Shown here: positions 12,439-25,559 of the stretch, one piece after another
Numbering within the stretch: position 1 is the stretch's first letter
How the letters are laid out: every line of letters begins with the position of its first letter
Assembly: GCA_029379385.1 (NCBI GenBank)
Contig: CM055611.1
Span: 4,836,001 to 4,900,000 of the forward strand
Direction of reading: 5' to 3'
DNA from: Quillaja saponaria
Lineage: Eukaryota > Streptophyta > Magnoliopsida > Fabales > Quillajaceae
Length of the DNA stretch: 64,000 bases
Translations under genes and position numbers: made by a program
The notes under the pieces: generated by a model
Databases searched by the model: none
What the model was told of the DNA's origin: nothing
What the model saw: only the letters and a program-made list of their open reading frames with translations

Positions 12439-15212
12439 TTAGAGATGAATCCATGATCCACATTCTGGCATTTCTTGCGGACACATCAATGGCTTTGGAG
12501 GCATTTCTAAACTTTGAGCGTCTCCTTCAAGCATTTCTACTACTTGATGCATTGAAGGACGATCACGGGGCTTCAACTGTATACACCACAGTGCAATTAT
12601 GATCATCTTCCTTGCTACACTCTTTTCCTCCTCTGTCTCGTTCTCCATTAACTCTATGTCTTTACCTTCACTAAACTGATTATAAATCCAGCTAGGAAAG
12701 TAAATCTGGCTTAAATTCTCTTCGCCTGAGCAATCAGCAGGCATATTCAACTGCAAATTCTTCCTTTTACTTGCCATTTCCATCAATAACATCCCAAAAC
12801 TATAGACATCAGCCTTATAGGAGACTCCCCCGATATTTTTGTAGAACAACTCAGGAGCCATGTATCCTAGCGTTCCTCTCACAGCTGTCAAAGAGACAAT
12901 ACTGTCATCTACGGGATACAGTTTTGCAAGTCCAAAGTCTGAAACCTTTGGGATGAAGTTTTCGTCAAGAAGAATGTTGTGAGGCTTGATATCGAAATGC
13001 AGAATTTGCATATCACAGCCCTGATGTAAATATGCAATGCCCCGAGCAACACCAAGAGAAATTTCATGTATTTTCTTGCAACTTAAATAAAGAGTACTAT
13101 TGATTCCTTCTTTGGAAAAAATATACTTATCCAAAGATCCATTAATCATGAATTCATACACAAGAGCTCGTTTCGATCCCTCAACACAAAATCCAGTAAG
13201 TTGAACAACATTCACATGGTGTATCCTTCCAATTGTTGCAACTTCACTAATGAAATCTTGACCATTAGTTTTGGATTTACCCAGCAACTTTATTGCCACA
13301 AAAGGCCCACTACGTAGCTTTCCTTTATAAACAGTACCAAAACCTCCTTCACCCAACTTGTCCTTGAAACCTCTGCTCATCTTCTTAATATCTCTGTAAG
13401 TGTATCTTATTGGCATGAGGTTTTCTTTATTGTCTCGCAGAAAAGTCTCGATGTCTTCATACATTGACAAATGTCTTCTACGACATGTATAAATTATGAT
13501 GGCAATAAGAAATGAAATTCCAAAAAGAAATCTGGCTACAAGATATGGTATAACATATCTCCCCGTATATACTCCTGCTAACCATTCATAGGATTCCGTA
13601 GATTCTTGCTCCATTTGGTATGGTAATTACTCCTGTGGAGGGTGAATACCACCAAAAGGATCACAAGAGAAACACATTTAAATATATTTATGCTTTAAAG
13701 TTAAATTAAATGATTGTTTGATTTTTATGTGAAAAGGATACATGATCTTACCCTTCAAAACGCCAATCACATAATCTGCTGGAATTTTAACTGAAGCCAA
13801 CATTTAGAAAGCCATTAAGTAATTAAAACAAGAAAAGAAAAATAAATAAATAAGAGGTGAAGAAGACAATGTAAAGCATGGGGAACCACAAAATTAATGT
13901 GAAGAACTTGCTTATAAAGATTACTTGTCCCTTTAAGTTTGAAAGATGAAAAAAAAAAAAAAAAAAAAAAGAGATAAATAACGAACTTGGATTATGAAGT
14001 GAATTTTAAACTTTAGAAATATGTTATTATCATATTATCCTAGTATATGTTATTATGTTCAATTTAAGCTTTTCTTGTTTTAAAAACAAAATATTACACG
14101 AAAAAGAAAAATTCACTGAATAACATTGTAGATATAGATATTACCTATCAATGATAATAAAATTTAAGGAATATATATATATATATAAGATGAGTAGAAA
14201 ATCAGAATACTCACCTAGAATACGATATAGTAACTTCCGCCTGAAATCTGTTTGCACAGTCAAATAATTAATCAAATATAAATAATATCTAATACAAAAT
14301 GAACCTAATATCTGCCATTTTTTAATAGTTTTGCTTACGGATACAAATAACCTTCAAGGAGGAATTGTTTGAAAGCGAGCAGAGCTTAGGTCCAGTCCAA
14401 TTTCCGCAATAATTATCACAAATACCTTGAGCATTCAACCACGAAAGTTCAAATCCATATACTAGGGCTCTGCGAATGTCAACAACGTTTGTTTTTTTGT
14501 TTTTGGTAATAACAACGTTGCTTTTACTCAAACCCCAGGATGTCAAGCCTACCGTCTTCACATAGCATCCCACTTTCAAGTCCCCGATATTTAAGCCGTA
14601 AGTGATAGTCGCATAAATATGCCCATGTTGTTTCCCTTTCTCCTTAGAGTAATCCAAGTTGCAGGAAGCATTAGTATCCATGGTCACATACAAAGAGTCA
14701 TCAATAACTGGATTGGTACAGTTGAAGAACACTATATTCCGAGTCAAATATGTTTCATAATAATCTTCAGAAAAATATTCATATAAATCATACAGAGGGC
14801 CACGGACAGAATCGGAGTAGGAGAAATTGAAATTATAGATTGAGGAGCAAACATTAATGTATTCAACACCGACATCAACAACTCGGATGGTGTAGTTCTT
14901 GTAATTGATTGCCTGAACATGATATTTTCTGTAATTCATATACAGCTCTGTAACATTGTTTTCACAAATTAATTCATACCTCTTGTCGCCACAACTTTCT
15001 GGGTCGCCTTTCAATCGAAAGGGATAACTTATGTTTTTTATTATGCCACAAGAAGAAGAATAATTGGGACAGAAATTTTGATTTCGAGCATGGCAACTGC
15101 CTTGGAGTAGTTGAAGAAGAACAAGAATAACAAGGGGTATGAGCCCTGCAGAGCAACACTTCTCTGTAAACATTATCAAAGAGGGTGTGTGGTTTGGAGG
15201 TTGTGAACTCAT
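12439..15212 (-). CDS. LRK10L / rust-resistance-Lr10-like receptor-like kinase, intact
   Basis: I model four exons: 15,212-14,339; 14,247-14,215; 13,790-13,752; and 13,574-12,439. All introns are GT-AG in phase 1. The coding length is 2,082 nt, giving 693 residues without a stop. Residues 1-42 are a signal peptide (a second Met at residue 15 is an alternative start). A Cys-rich GUB_WAK-type ectodomain with many Asn-x-Ser/Thr sites follows, then a membrane helix at about 326-346, Arg-Arg-Arg-His, and a Ser/Thr kinase. Kinase motifs: P-loop Gly-Glu-Gly-Gly-Phe-Gly-Thr-Val (about 390), Val-Ala-Ile-Lys (Lys 411), [11 protein letters not shown] and Ala-Pro-Glu. His-Phe-Asp in place of His-Arg-Asp is normal for this family and keeps the Asp. 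Proteins of this class are plasma-membrane receptor-like kinases, some tied to defence or ABA signalling; the ligand is unknown. The two micro-exons were placed from splice sites and phase and are the least certain part. Confidence 0.88.
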
Positions 15213-16270
15213 AAAGATGTTTACTTGACTTGTATATTAAACAATCCAGTGGTCACTAATTGCAGATAAATTGAGTCAATCCCCGAAATGTCTATGAAAC
15301 TTCAGAAATGAGTTAATCAATTTAGAAACCATTTTAATATTTACCGATGAGGCGCCATCCACCTTCCTCTCCAATCTGACTATTCAGAAAAGGTAAACAA
15401 GTCAAACCTGCAAGTCTTGCAACATCCCTCACTCTTCCCAGTCTCTGAAAATGACACGGTGGTTGATCCAATCAACGCAACTCAATTTGGTGTCCAGCTT
15501 GTAAAATCCCAATTTATCCGGACTTACATGTCAAGGAGAAAGATTTCACATGTTTCTTGAGATCTGACTTGCAACATAACAGAAAGGGGATTGACTTACA
15601 AGACGAGAAGGGGAGGAAGGGTTCCACGTGACTCTTGAGTCAATCCCAGTTTTTGTAAGATATTATAAAAGGGTTATCCAATCCACAAAAGGAAGAAAGG
15701 AGTATTTTATTTATTGGTTGTTACTCAAACTAGAGAAAATAACAGGTTACGAGATATAGTTATAAATGTAAATTTGAGAATGTTTAAAATTTTTATAACA
15801 TAAAGGCAATTTATTAGTACATAAAGGAGGAAAATAACTTCTTTTTTTGTTCATTGATCTTTTTCACCTAATGTGTTGTGCTCCACCCCCATCACATAAA
15901 TAAGGTCTTCTAATCCATTAAAATTGATAAATATTGACCACTCAATAGTGAATTCCAAATTCTAATAAATGGCACCTAGATTTCAAATGTCTAGTCAGCA
16001 CTGATTTATCATTCTGACTCTGCTTTCTATCACGTAACTCTAAATGCATCATTCATCACTCTACATGAAAAAAAATACATAAATTTTCCTGCATTTTGTC
16101 ACTCAATACCTTGCAAAATTCATCACAATTGTAATATCATATACAATCACCCAAATCCTCAGTTATCCCTTCACTTTCACAGATGAGGAGAAGTACTTCA
16201 CAAGGCAATTCCAGCTCACCAGCCCCCTGCTCAATTGAGCAAAATAGTAAAGTTCAAGGAAATCACCACT
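15213..16270. other. Promoter side of the kinase gene and 3' side of DPMS3
   Basis: The low end is the putative promoter and 5' UTR of the minus-strand kinase. The high end is the 3' UTR of DPMS3. No repeat or other gene was recognised. Confidence 0.4.
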
Positions 16271-18675
16271 TCAGTTGGAATCAAGAGCAACTCCTTTTTG
16301 TTTCAGATATTTCTTGGCTTCAATAATGTCCTACACAAGAAACAATAGTCAACAACCTAGGGCGCATGTCAAGGCATGGAACTTCAATAATGAAAACACT
16401 GAACTTAATTAATTAATTTTTTTTTGCCAGGGCAATGATGAGGATTCAGTAGTAATGTTGTTAAGTGTTAGAAATCTATTTCATTGTATATTCAATATCA
16501 TGTACAAACTATAATATATACACTAACAAGGATAATTTCCCAAACACCCTTATAACATTCTATTGCAGTCAACAAGTAATATGTATTGTCCCTACCTAAC
16601 AGTGGCTCTCTCTCTGTACTGTCCCTACCTTTTTAACAGTAGCTCTCTCTCTCTCTCTCTCTCGCTCCATGAACTCCCACTTCACCTTGTTACCCAAGGG
16701 AAGAGGCCATTAGGCCCAAACAATCATTGGCAAAAATAGTTTGGAATTGGATTTGTTGGTTGGGAAGTTTAACTTATCAAGAGTAAACTTTCATTATCAA
16801 TATTAGCAGCAAAAGCAAAGGTACAAAGAAAAAACAATGATCCTGTAAAGTATCCAATAATTATCCCATCAGTGTAATAAGCATGATAAAAGTAAAATTT
16901 CTCAGCCACATCGCAGTAGGACAGTTGTGCTCTTGGTAGAATATAATTATAAAATCTTTTTACAATAAATCTTGCTATTTAAAAACAGTATTAATTAAAT
17001 TGACAAGCACAAAAGCAGGGATTTCATATCTTATTAGATTCTTACTGAAAAATGATCACAAAAGAAAATGAATTAACGAGGAATAAGACACAAATATAGA
17101 AGCATGATTTTGACATCACATGGGAAGGAATAGGATGATTGAACCAAAAAAGTGCACTATTACATATAATAAATTATAGTTTTAAAATAAAATAAATCTT
17201 GTTTAAGTAAATTTATGAAGCAATGAAAAATCAAAGCATGTATAGAAAACAATTTTAGAGAGCATTGATCAAATTCATAAAAGATTTCTTATAGCTATAG
17301 AGCAATAATCAATAGTTCATACAGATCCCCTTTTTTCCCTTTTTTTTTCCGTGAAACAGGAACAGCTAAGCCATTTATAGTTAAAAGAGTAAAGATAATT
17401 GTACACCTATCTCATACCAGTTAATAATGATGGTCACTTCTAAGTTCTAACTCTTGTTACATGTCATAATTAGCAGGCGAGAGAGAGGCATGCAAACGTA
17501 AATTGCAAAAAGCACTGCTCTAATGAAAATCCCAACAAAATCGTTACAGTTCCAACATATTAGCTGGATCATACACAGTAAATATGAACCAAACACTAAT
17601 GGGATCTAGGAGTTACCTTTACTCTCCATTTTCAGCATTAAGATATTAATACAAAAGAAAGCAGATACAAGCAATAAAAACAGATACTTTCAAATGTTTG
17701 GGTATGGTTCGATAATAAACATAATGCTTAATGAAATCATTTACACCAGGTATAGATAGAAAATATTTGTATTGTCCTACTACATTGAAATTTATTCGTG
17801 ATATTTTACAACATTCCAGTGCTGTCTTTTTTTATTATGCATCTATAATTTTAGGGGAGGGGGTTCCAGGAAAATAGAAGGCAAATTATCTCAATGAATG
17901 GATACCTAACAAATTAGTATGCAGTGCACTAAAATGAGAGAGCACTAAAAGACGCTGCAACCACCATTACCACACCTTTACATATTTGCAATCACCATTA
18001 AGGCATTAACTAATATAACATCAAGAATCGTACTTAAAAGATACTGGAGGGAAGAAAAGTAACATTTTTGTATTTTATGTAGGTCCACATCTCACATTAT
18101 GCATGCTAAAGTACATTTGGTTGAGCTTTTGCAGTTGTTTATCTAAAATTACAAATTGTAAAATTATGCCTTAGTTTGAAAGAAAATGAATGTACAGTTA
18201 ATTTATCCGAAATTAGTAGATGAACGCACATGGTCATGTGAACACCCACCAAGACAAACATGTTAAAAACTTCCATCAAAATAAGTAAGACATGGCGATG
18301 TTGTGAATGGAAACAAACTTCAACTAAATTCCCTGCTGAAGAAGCAGGGCTTCTAGAGGACAGGTTGGAAATTGCATTAGACCAACTCCAACCATTAATA
18401 AACCATAGCATCCTAAAGACACAACAAAATAGATGGGTAGCTGGGAAAAAGATCGAAACAAGAAATAGTAAGCTTTACCAACAACAACTATGAAATAAGA
18501 TTTTAAGAGAAAGGCAGCGAGAGAGAAAGAACAGTGTAGGTGCCAGGGGTGGAAGCAAATGAATTCCACTTACCAGCCAAGTATAGCTCTCTGAAATTAT
18601 AGAAGTTTGCAGAAGGCCAAACCACAAAGCAGAGACAGCCACTAACAATGTCATAATCTTCGCGATGTGCTTCAT
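16271..18675 (-). CDS. DPMS3: Dolichol-phosphate mannosyltransferase subunit 3, with defective splice donor
   Basis: DPM3 is the small ER-membrane subunit that anchors the catalytic subunit DPM1, which makes dolichol-phosphate-mannose for N-glycans, GPI anchors and O- or C-mannosylation. Exons: 18,675-18,574 (34 residues, begins Met-Lys-His-Ile, first membrane helix), 18,440-18,333 (36 residues, Gly-Cys-Tyr-Gly-Leu-Leu-Met-Val-Gly-Val-Gly-Leu-Met, second helix) and 16,330-16,271 (19 residues plus stop, Asp-Ile-Ile-Glu-Ala-Lys-Lys-Tyr-Leu-Lys-Gln-Lys-Gly). The total is 89 residues, the usual plant length. Intron 1 is GT-AG. Intron 2 (2.0 kb) has a proper AG acceptor but starts GG (18,332-18,331). 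Without splicing there, translation adds Gly-Ile and stops at 18,324, giving 72 residues without the C-terminal helix that in the human protein binds DPM1. Confidence 0.9.
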
Positions 18676-20220
18676 TTAGCTATGGGAAACTGGGCCTAAG
18701 AGGGACAATAGAACAGGGTGGAAATAATAGTTAGATGATATCATAATTACCCTATCTGCAGTTGATAGATGTTATCATAATTACCCCATCTGCAGTTGAA
18801 TTCTTATTCTTAAGTTAACTCTTGCAGAATATGGTAAAAATAAAAGACAGAGGTGAGGATGCAGGAAAAAGATGTTACAAGCGTATGCTTAAAAGTTGAA
18901 GCAACAATGGCCACAACACGGAACCACAGGGATGAAGGATCTCATCTACAAGCTGATTAAGTGTGCATTATCTCAAAATTAAACACAGAAATAAACTTCC
19001 CGATTCCCCTAATAAGCAGCCAAAATCATATAAGAAGAAATGCTATGGAAATATAAAAATATGATAAACAAACTACCATCCACATGACACTCCATATTTG
19101 CCTTCTCACTTCCCAAGTTTGAATAGTACACAAACAATTCATTTTATATTCCCAAACTAGAGCATACTCTAAAACAATTTAAAGAGATCAAATATATATA
19201 TTTGAACCATATAAGGGTAAAATCCAGAAAGTTTTTCCAGGAAATGTGCGAGGATAATATTTGAAAACATTGAAGGATAAAGGCAGGATGTATCCCTTCA
19301 TGCTTGCCGCAGAAATTGCAACAGCTGTCCCAATCCAGTTCTCTAGTTTGTTTCCTTATTTCTTTTCATTGGTAACAGTTGAACCCAAAAGAAATATAAA
19401 GGATCCCTCTCCAGTCTAAAACCAAGGCTTGTGCACATAATTGAAGTAAACAAGGCTCAGTTTTTCATCAATATTATTCCATTGTTCAAAACATCTATCA
19501 TAGTGAAGAATTCAAATCCCTTGCACAAATTCCCATCATCATTTTGCACTTTCAGAAAGCTCTCACTAATTAAAATCCAAAATGCAGCTACTAAATAAAC
19601 ATAACAACAACAAAACTTATACACAATCACAGGAGTCAGCTTCATGAATCCTCACAAAACTAGTTTTTATCCTCCGCCAATAATTTCCTCCATTCAGTCC
19701 TATCCAAAAATGCTTAGTTAAAAAAAATTATATATTAAATGAGTCTTTTAGAGCGAGCCCTTGGCCAAAGAATCATTTTGCAGTCCCAGATGAAAGCTCC
19801 CACCAACTAAAATCCAAAATGGAACTAATTAATAAACCACAACAACAACAAATTTTTTGAACAAGAACTAACGGTCGTCGTATCCAAAGAAATCTTAGGG
19901 TTTTCATAGTTACTATATCAAATTCGAATTTCCTTAGCATCCTAGATCCGAAAAAAATAAAATACCCGTAATTAATCTGTTTCTTCACAACAACAACAAC
20001 AAAAACCTTAAGCCCAGCAAACAATCAGAAAGCTACAAATTGGGAATGTGAATGATCCAATCATATACCAGAGAGAAGTGCAATGCCGGAGACCCAGTCA
20101 GCGGTCCAGTCGTCGATACTTACAAGCTTCAAGCTTTGGCTTCCGTCTTTGTTATGGGTGCAGGTACTCCCCGTAGTGGCAGCAAACTGACTTCGGAACT
20201 GTACACAGTCTTTCTTTCTT
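18676..20220 (-). promoter_or_regulatory. Putative 5' UTR, 5' UTR intron and promoter side of DPMS3
   Basis: About 20,070-20,215 is notably richer in CG dinucleotides than its surroundings, as in a transcribed 5' leader. On the minus strand a plausible donor (CTCTG|GTATATG, 20,068) and an acceptor just upstream of the start codon (TCTTAG|GCCCAG, near 18,697) would define a 1.4-kb intron in the 5' UTR. There is no transcript evidence, so this is inference. No coding exon was recognised. Confidence 0.35.
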
Positions 20221-21889
20221 TCTTCTCCTCCTTTATTTTTTTCAAAAAAAAAAAAAAAAATTTAAACAATCAAATAAATTAATATTATAATTGACTGTAT
20301 AACTTTTTTATTTTTTATTTTTTATAGATTACTTTCATCGTATATTTCAACAACATAATTGAGAATAAGAAATTAAATTAGTTTCAAAACTTTTTAATTT
20401 CATTTTTCCTTTGTGCTATTTGGTTTTATTGCAATAATGAGATGGAATAAAAGTAATTAACAGTAATAAAATATTGAATCGCAGTCAAAGTTTTATCAAA
20501 ATTATCAGTTGTTTTTAAAATTTTCATGTATCTACATGTTAATATTAGACAATAAAAGTAATATAAATAAAATAAATAAAAAGTTGTAAGAAAGTAGTAC
20601 TAGGATCAATGGTGGAGAATAAAAAAATATAAGTCAAATAAATATTCATATAGGAAGAGAAGAAATAAAATTAAAAAGCAATACAATATGTATATGGAGA
20701 CATTAATTGAATAAATTACAATTACATATCTATTTGTATTCTTAAATAAAAGGGGGCAATTAAACTTCTTATGTGTCATATTAATGACATTTTATTTGTC
20801 CATGTATTAATAGAGGACATTAACTGCACTATATGGCACCGTCATGTGTTGTCATGTGTTGCAACTAGAATCAAAGTCTTCTATTTTTTTTTACCAAAAA
20901 AAAAATCTTCTATTTTAACACATAACATATATATATGACAAGTCATAACTTTATAATTTTCTGTAAAATAAATATAAAAATAAAATATTTTCTTGTCACT
21001 TTCATCTTTGTTTTTAGTAAGTGTTAGGTTCAAATATATTAATTAAATAGTATTTTTTTTTTTCAAATAAATCATATCATATAAATTAAAAAACTAATAA
21101 ATTTTTATATAATTATTAATGATAAGTATAAAAAAAAAAAATTAAATATTAAGATATTTCCATCCTCTCATTTCAGAAGATTTTTTTCTCTTAAAGAAAA
21201 AAATTATTTTTGAGACTAGATTTATCTATATTACTTGTTTAACTTTTATTTTTGTACAAATAATTTGAATTTATCTTTTCAATTCATACAAATTTTTATT
21301 TTATATTTCATATCATGATAAAATAATGAAACAAATCAAACCTAATTTATTTAATCAAAATTAAAATTTACTTGTATATGTGTAAAGTATTTTATTAAAA
21401 TTGATATAATAAATTAAATTAAATGAGTTAAACGATATTGCTATTTAGACTAATTAGGAAACTAAAAGTACTTGGCAACATAGAAATATAGAAAAAAAAT
21501 TAGTATTTATGACACATTTGAAAAGAACAAAATAAGATATGACATTTTGGTAGTTTGAAGATAAAACTAGAACTTTTTAGTATTTTTCCAAAATTTGTTT
21601 TTCTAATATGGTTGGTTTTTTGTTCGTCCAATGGAGAGAAGTGTCTAGTCTAAAAGTTTGGACCTTAGTGTCATTTTAGTAGACCTCAGGGAGGGGAGTC
21701 TAATTTATTCTTAAAATTATTTAGAATTAAGAAATAACTAAAAAACATCATGAGTTCTTATATGTAAACCCTAATAATTACGATAGTATTTTTTTTAATT
21801 TTAAATCAATTATGTATATGACATCATTGGCAACAACTTATATAGTGGAACAATATGTTTTATTGTCTGCCACAAACCACGGGGTAACC
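20221..21889. other. AT-rich spacer
   Basis: A/T-dominated DNA with homopolymer runs. No gene or bounded mobile element was recognised. Confidence 0.45.
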
Positions 21890-22246
21890 TCTTGCACTCA
21901 CCGTCGCCATCATCCCCAATCAACCTTTGTCACTCTGTATCGGTCGCCATCTATCGTAATTGTTGACTTGTTGAAACGTGGATGATTAATTTTAAAGCCC
22001 ATTGAAGACGAAGACAACCTTCGAGACTCGTAGAATATGACCACACCACCAAGATCCATTGGAGATGATGATCACCACCATCGGGATACGATAGACACGA
22101 GATAAAACAGTGTCAGGACCCATCGAAGACAATAACCACAATTGTTGTGACTCACCAGAGATAATGACAAACACCATCGAGATTCACTAAACGATGACCA
22201 CCACGGTTTGCGACCTGCCAGAGACGACGACAAACACAGTCACAAC
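21890..22246. repeat. Degenerate CACCA/GACGA-rich tandem tract
   Basis: A GC-richer island made of imperfect repeats of a unit of roughly 40-50 bases built around GACCACCACC, ATCGAGATTC and GACGACGACAAACAC-like words. Traces of the same composition resume at about 24,764-24,820, after the solo LTR, so the LTR inserted into the end of this tract. The repeats give long open frames on both strands, but I do not take them as genes. Confidence 0.5.
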
Positions 22247-24763
22247 TGTAACACCTTACTTCCTAATCCTATACTTAAATTAATTAATATTTTAACACTT
22301 AAGTTCATTTGTAATTTATCCTTAATTATCCAAGAGACAAAAAATTTCCTTTTATATCTTTAATACTTAAATCACCTAAGATCATTTTTCCACCTAAAAT
22401 TTTCTTTTCTTTTTCCTTTTATTCTTCCATAGCCAAAAAAACCTTTTTGCCAAGTTTCCTTTTTATCTTCTTTCTTAACTGAATTCAACCATTCTTATTA
22501 TATCCTAATTTAGTTACAACCTTGTGAATATTTCCTTATTAGGATTACATACCAAATTACCTACTAAGGTTTTAATTACCAAATTTTACCTTCCAAGACT
22601 GACAAGTACTACACCATTTAACCAATTCTTCTTCTCTTGGTTTCTACCATTTGTTTCATTTGTCCTATGTTAATAATAATTTTCCTTATTTACCTTAGCT
22701 GAATTGAACTTTTACCTTACCTAGACGAATTAGACACTTCTTTTTCCTTAGGAAATTCTACTTGACCAGTTCCATCAAATGGACAATTAAAGATTTACAA
22801 AGAGATATAGTTTTCCATTTTATTAATTTACAAGACACATATTATTATATAGACTCCACACTAAGTTTAGACCAAAAGAGAAACATTACAACTATTTTAC
22901 AAATTCCTCCTAATCTTCTAAGTTAAGTCCAAACCATATATATCATTATAACTATGGTCATCACTGAATATTCACTTATGACCTATTGACCATATCATAA
23001 AACATTTATTCATTGTCTACTTAGGTGGTAAGTGGAACTACGCATATAGCTGTAAGAGGATTATTCTCATCTCCCGCTTCTTACCACCAGTCCGCTACTT
23101 GTCATCCATCGGTAACATATACAGCACCATCCTCCCAGGAGCAAACAAACACAGGAAAAGTCTGCACAATAAACACTTCCATGGAAACTAATTATCCTGC
23201 ACATCAAGATGAAGGAAAGTGAGTCGAACCTCAACAAGTATTCACATATAGCAAAGGGGATTATCTTGAGGGCAGTTTTTGAAATATAGGAATATGCAAA
23301 TGCAAACTTTATTATTTTCTTTTTCTTATCCATTTTTTAGTAACCATTCTTGACAGTTCATGCAAACCCAAGGCTGCCTATAAGGATTTTGTGTAATCTT
23401 ATTTCGTACTAGCTCTCGATAGTAGGATCCATACTTTGGTTTGAGTGTCCTCCCTTTTTGGATACCTAATGAACTTTGGCCAACATAAACTCAAGACAAG
23501 TTACTAGAATTATTAGTCATTTCCTTCAAACTTTCCACAAAGGGAATCATTTTAATTTCACATTCATTTCTTATGCATGAAGGATCATGAGAATATCATG
23601 AGGAATATGAATGAATCAATAAAGTAAATAGTGAAATAAGATAAGGAAGATAAGGATATGCATGAATACTTGCCTAATACCCTTAGCTTATTTATTTTTC
23701 TTCTTCTTTTCCTACGCCTCCTCTTTTCCTTCTTTTGGTTTTCCTCTTTTTTTTTCTCCTTCCTTACAGCTTGGCTTTCTTCTCCTTTAGTTCACATTTT
23801 TCCTTTTTCTTTTCTAGCCTACAATTTTTCGTTTTCTTTTTTTGGTAGTTACGGTTTTTTTTTTTTTTTTTTTTTACTTCTTTTGGTGTATGTCTATGTT
23901 CAAGGTTTGTTTCTTCTTTTGGTATGGTTTTAAGGAAGTGTGTGTGTGTGGGTTTTAATGAGACATGGTCGGTTTATATAAGAGTTCAATTCCTTGGTTT
24001 TTTCTCCATTAATGTGTGCTAATGATTCATTCTTTTCCATCTTCCACTAGTTTTCTTCCAAGTTGTCTACTCCTTTTACACATGTCTTCCTTCTCCTAGT
24101 TTTCTAACACTTGGCATGCCACCTATTGTCACATGGTTTTACATCTAATCCTTGCATTTAATGAAACTTTACACCTATTGTCACATGTCTTACAACTTAC
24201 CCCCTTGCATTTAATGAAACTTTACAACTCACCCCCTTACATTAATCACAAATTGTCACACTTAATCTCCTTCTTACATCTAATTCATCACATTTCCTTT
24301 TCTAGCAAGTAACTTATATTTTATTATTTTTTTCTTCTTTTAATATGGTTCTTACACCTAAGTAAGTTCAATTAATACATTCACACCCTCCTAACTTTTT
24401 TCCCACGGTTTTGGTTTGATTCTATCTAGTTTAGTTCTTTTCTTGTTCCATTCTAACTATCTTTTAACTTCTTAGTTTCATTATAACATATTTTCCATAA
24501 CTAGAATGATGATGTCATGGTGATGTAATGATGATGTCATCCTAATGATGTCTCCATCCTTAAATCCTAACTAACTTAACTAAATGATGATGTCACTATT
24601 TCCATATTTGAAAATTCACCTAAAAATTCTCTAAATTAAATGCATAGAATAAATGCATGAAAAATTGCTACCGAATGCATGTAATAGGCTAATTATGTGC
24701 TTTATCGTAATTAATACCTATTTAGTCTAATTTAAATTAGATTAAATTTCTTGAGATGTTACA
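22247..24763 (+). mobile_element. Solo LTR, 2.5 kb, probably Ty3/gypsy
   Basis: The element starts TGTAACACC and ends GATGTTACA, so it has the TG...CA ends and short inverted termini of an LTR. It is flanked on both sides by the 5-base direct repeat ACAAC (22,242-22,246 and 24,764-24,768), the footprint of an integrase. There is no coding sequence inside; the interior is pyrimidine-rich with long T runs and a TATA-like box near 23,975. Its length and TGTAACACC start recall the long LTRs of plant chromovirus-type Ty3/gypsy elements, but this lineage call is from memory. Exact flanking repeats with no internal region point to LTR-LTR recombination. Confidence 0.82.
23973..23982 (+). promoter_or_regulatory. 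TATA-like box inside the solo LTR
   Basis: TTTATATAAG follows a (GT)n run and sits about 790 bases before the LTR end, where an LTR promoter could lie. It supports the plus orientation of the LTR. Activity is unknown. Confidence 0.4.
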
Positions 24764-24768
24764 ACAAC

Positions 24769-25559
24769 AGTTAGAAATAGCAACCACTACCATTAGATAT
24801 CACTGGAAACGACCAAGTTCTTGAAGCATAATTTCGATTGTGATTATTTATGTGATCTAAACTCATAAGTTGTAATTCTAACTTCCAATCCTAATAGAAT
24901 TTGGATTGGTTTTAGAATTTCAATTTCAATTCAATTTTATGCATCCAAAGGACCTTAGGTGTCTATTTGGGAACTGAAAGGACAATAAAAGAAAAGATAG
25001 AGAGAGAGACGGGGAGAAAGGAGGGGAAACAAGATGCCAGAATTAAATGAAATTACACTTAAATATCACCTAGCTACATATTTTGGGCAATATTGCACTT
25101 TTATATATTTTTCTAAAGGTCATTTAGCGTCCATTATTAATTGTACTAGTATTGCACACCCTACCATTATTAACTGTACTAATTAAATCACATAATTGAA
25201 GGGTTGTTCATGCTTTTCTCTAAAATCGAAGTCTCTTGCCAATCCATATCTATTCCAAATCCAAATTTTCTTCAAAACGTACCCAAAACCCTATCATTTA
25301 GATTTCTTAGTACCCTTGCCTCTTGAAAAATAAACTCTCATTCTTGTTTGAGAAAAAACATGCTCTGTTTTTTGTGTTTATTGGAGAGTTATGAATTTTG
25401 GTTTACGTGGATATGGTTTGTGATGTACATGAGGTCATAAAGGTGGATTGTTCTCAATATCATCTTGTGGCTCATTGCTTCAAGCTAATGACACAATAGA
25501 AATATTTAATAACAATAACATGGTTTTCCTTCAAACAAAGTAGTGAAAATATACATTTA
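24769..25559. other. Spacer between solo LTR and MULE relic
   Basis: No gene was recognised. The stretch may include the 5' terminal region of the MULE, but I could not define terminal inverted repeats. Confidence 0.35.

Noticed and set aside
18139..18411. Minus-strand ORF of 90 codons in the DPMS3 region
   Set aside because: It is a different frame over DPMS3 exon 2 and intron 2; the family match lies in the other frame.
20052..20282. Plus-strand ORF of 76 codons
   Set aside because: It overlaps the likely DPMS3 leader on the other strand and ends in a poly-A tract; no family resemblance.
23658..23933. Plus-strand Phe/Leu-rich ORF of 91 codons
   Set aside because: It lies in the pyrimidine-rich part of the solo LTR and is a by-product of T runs.
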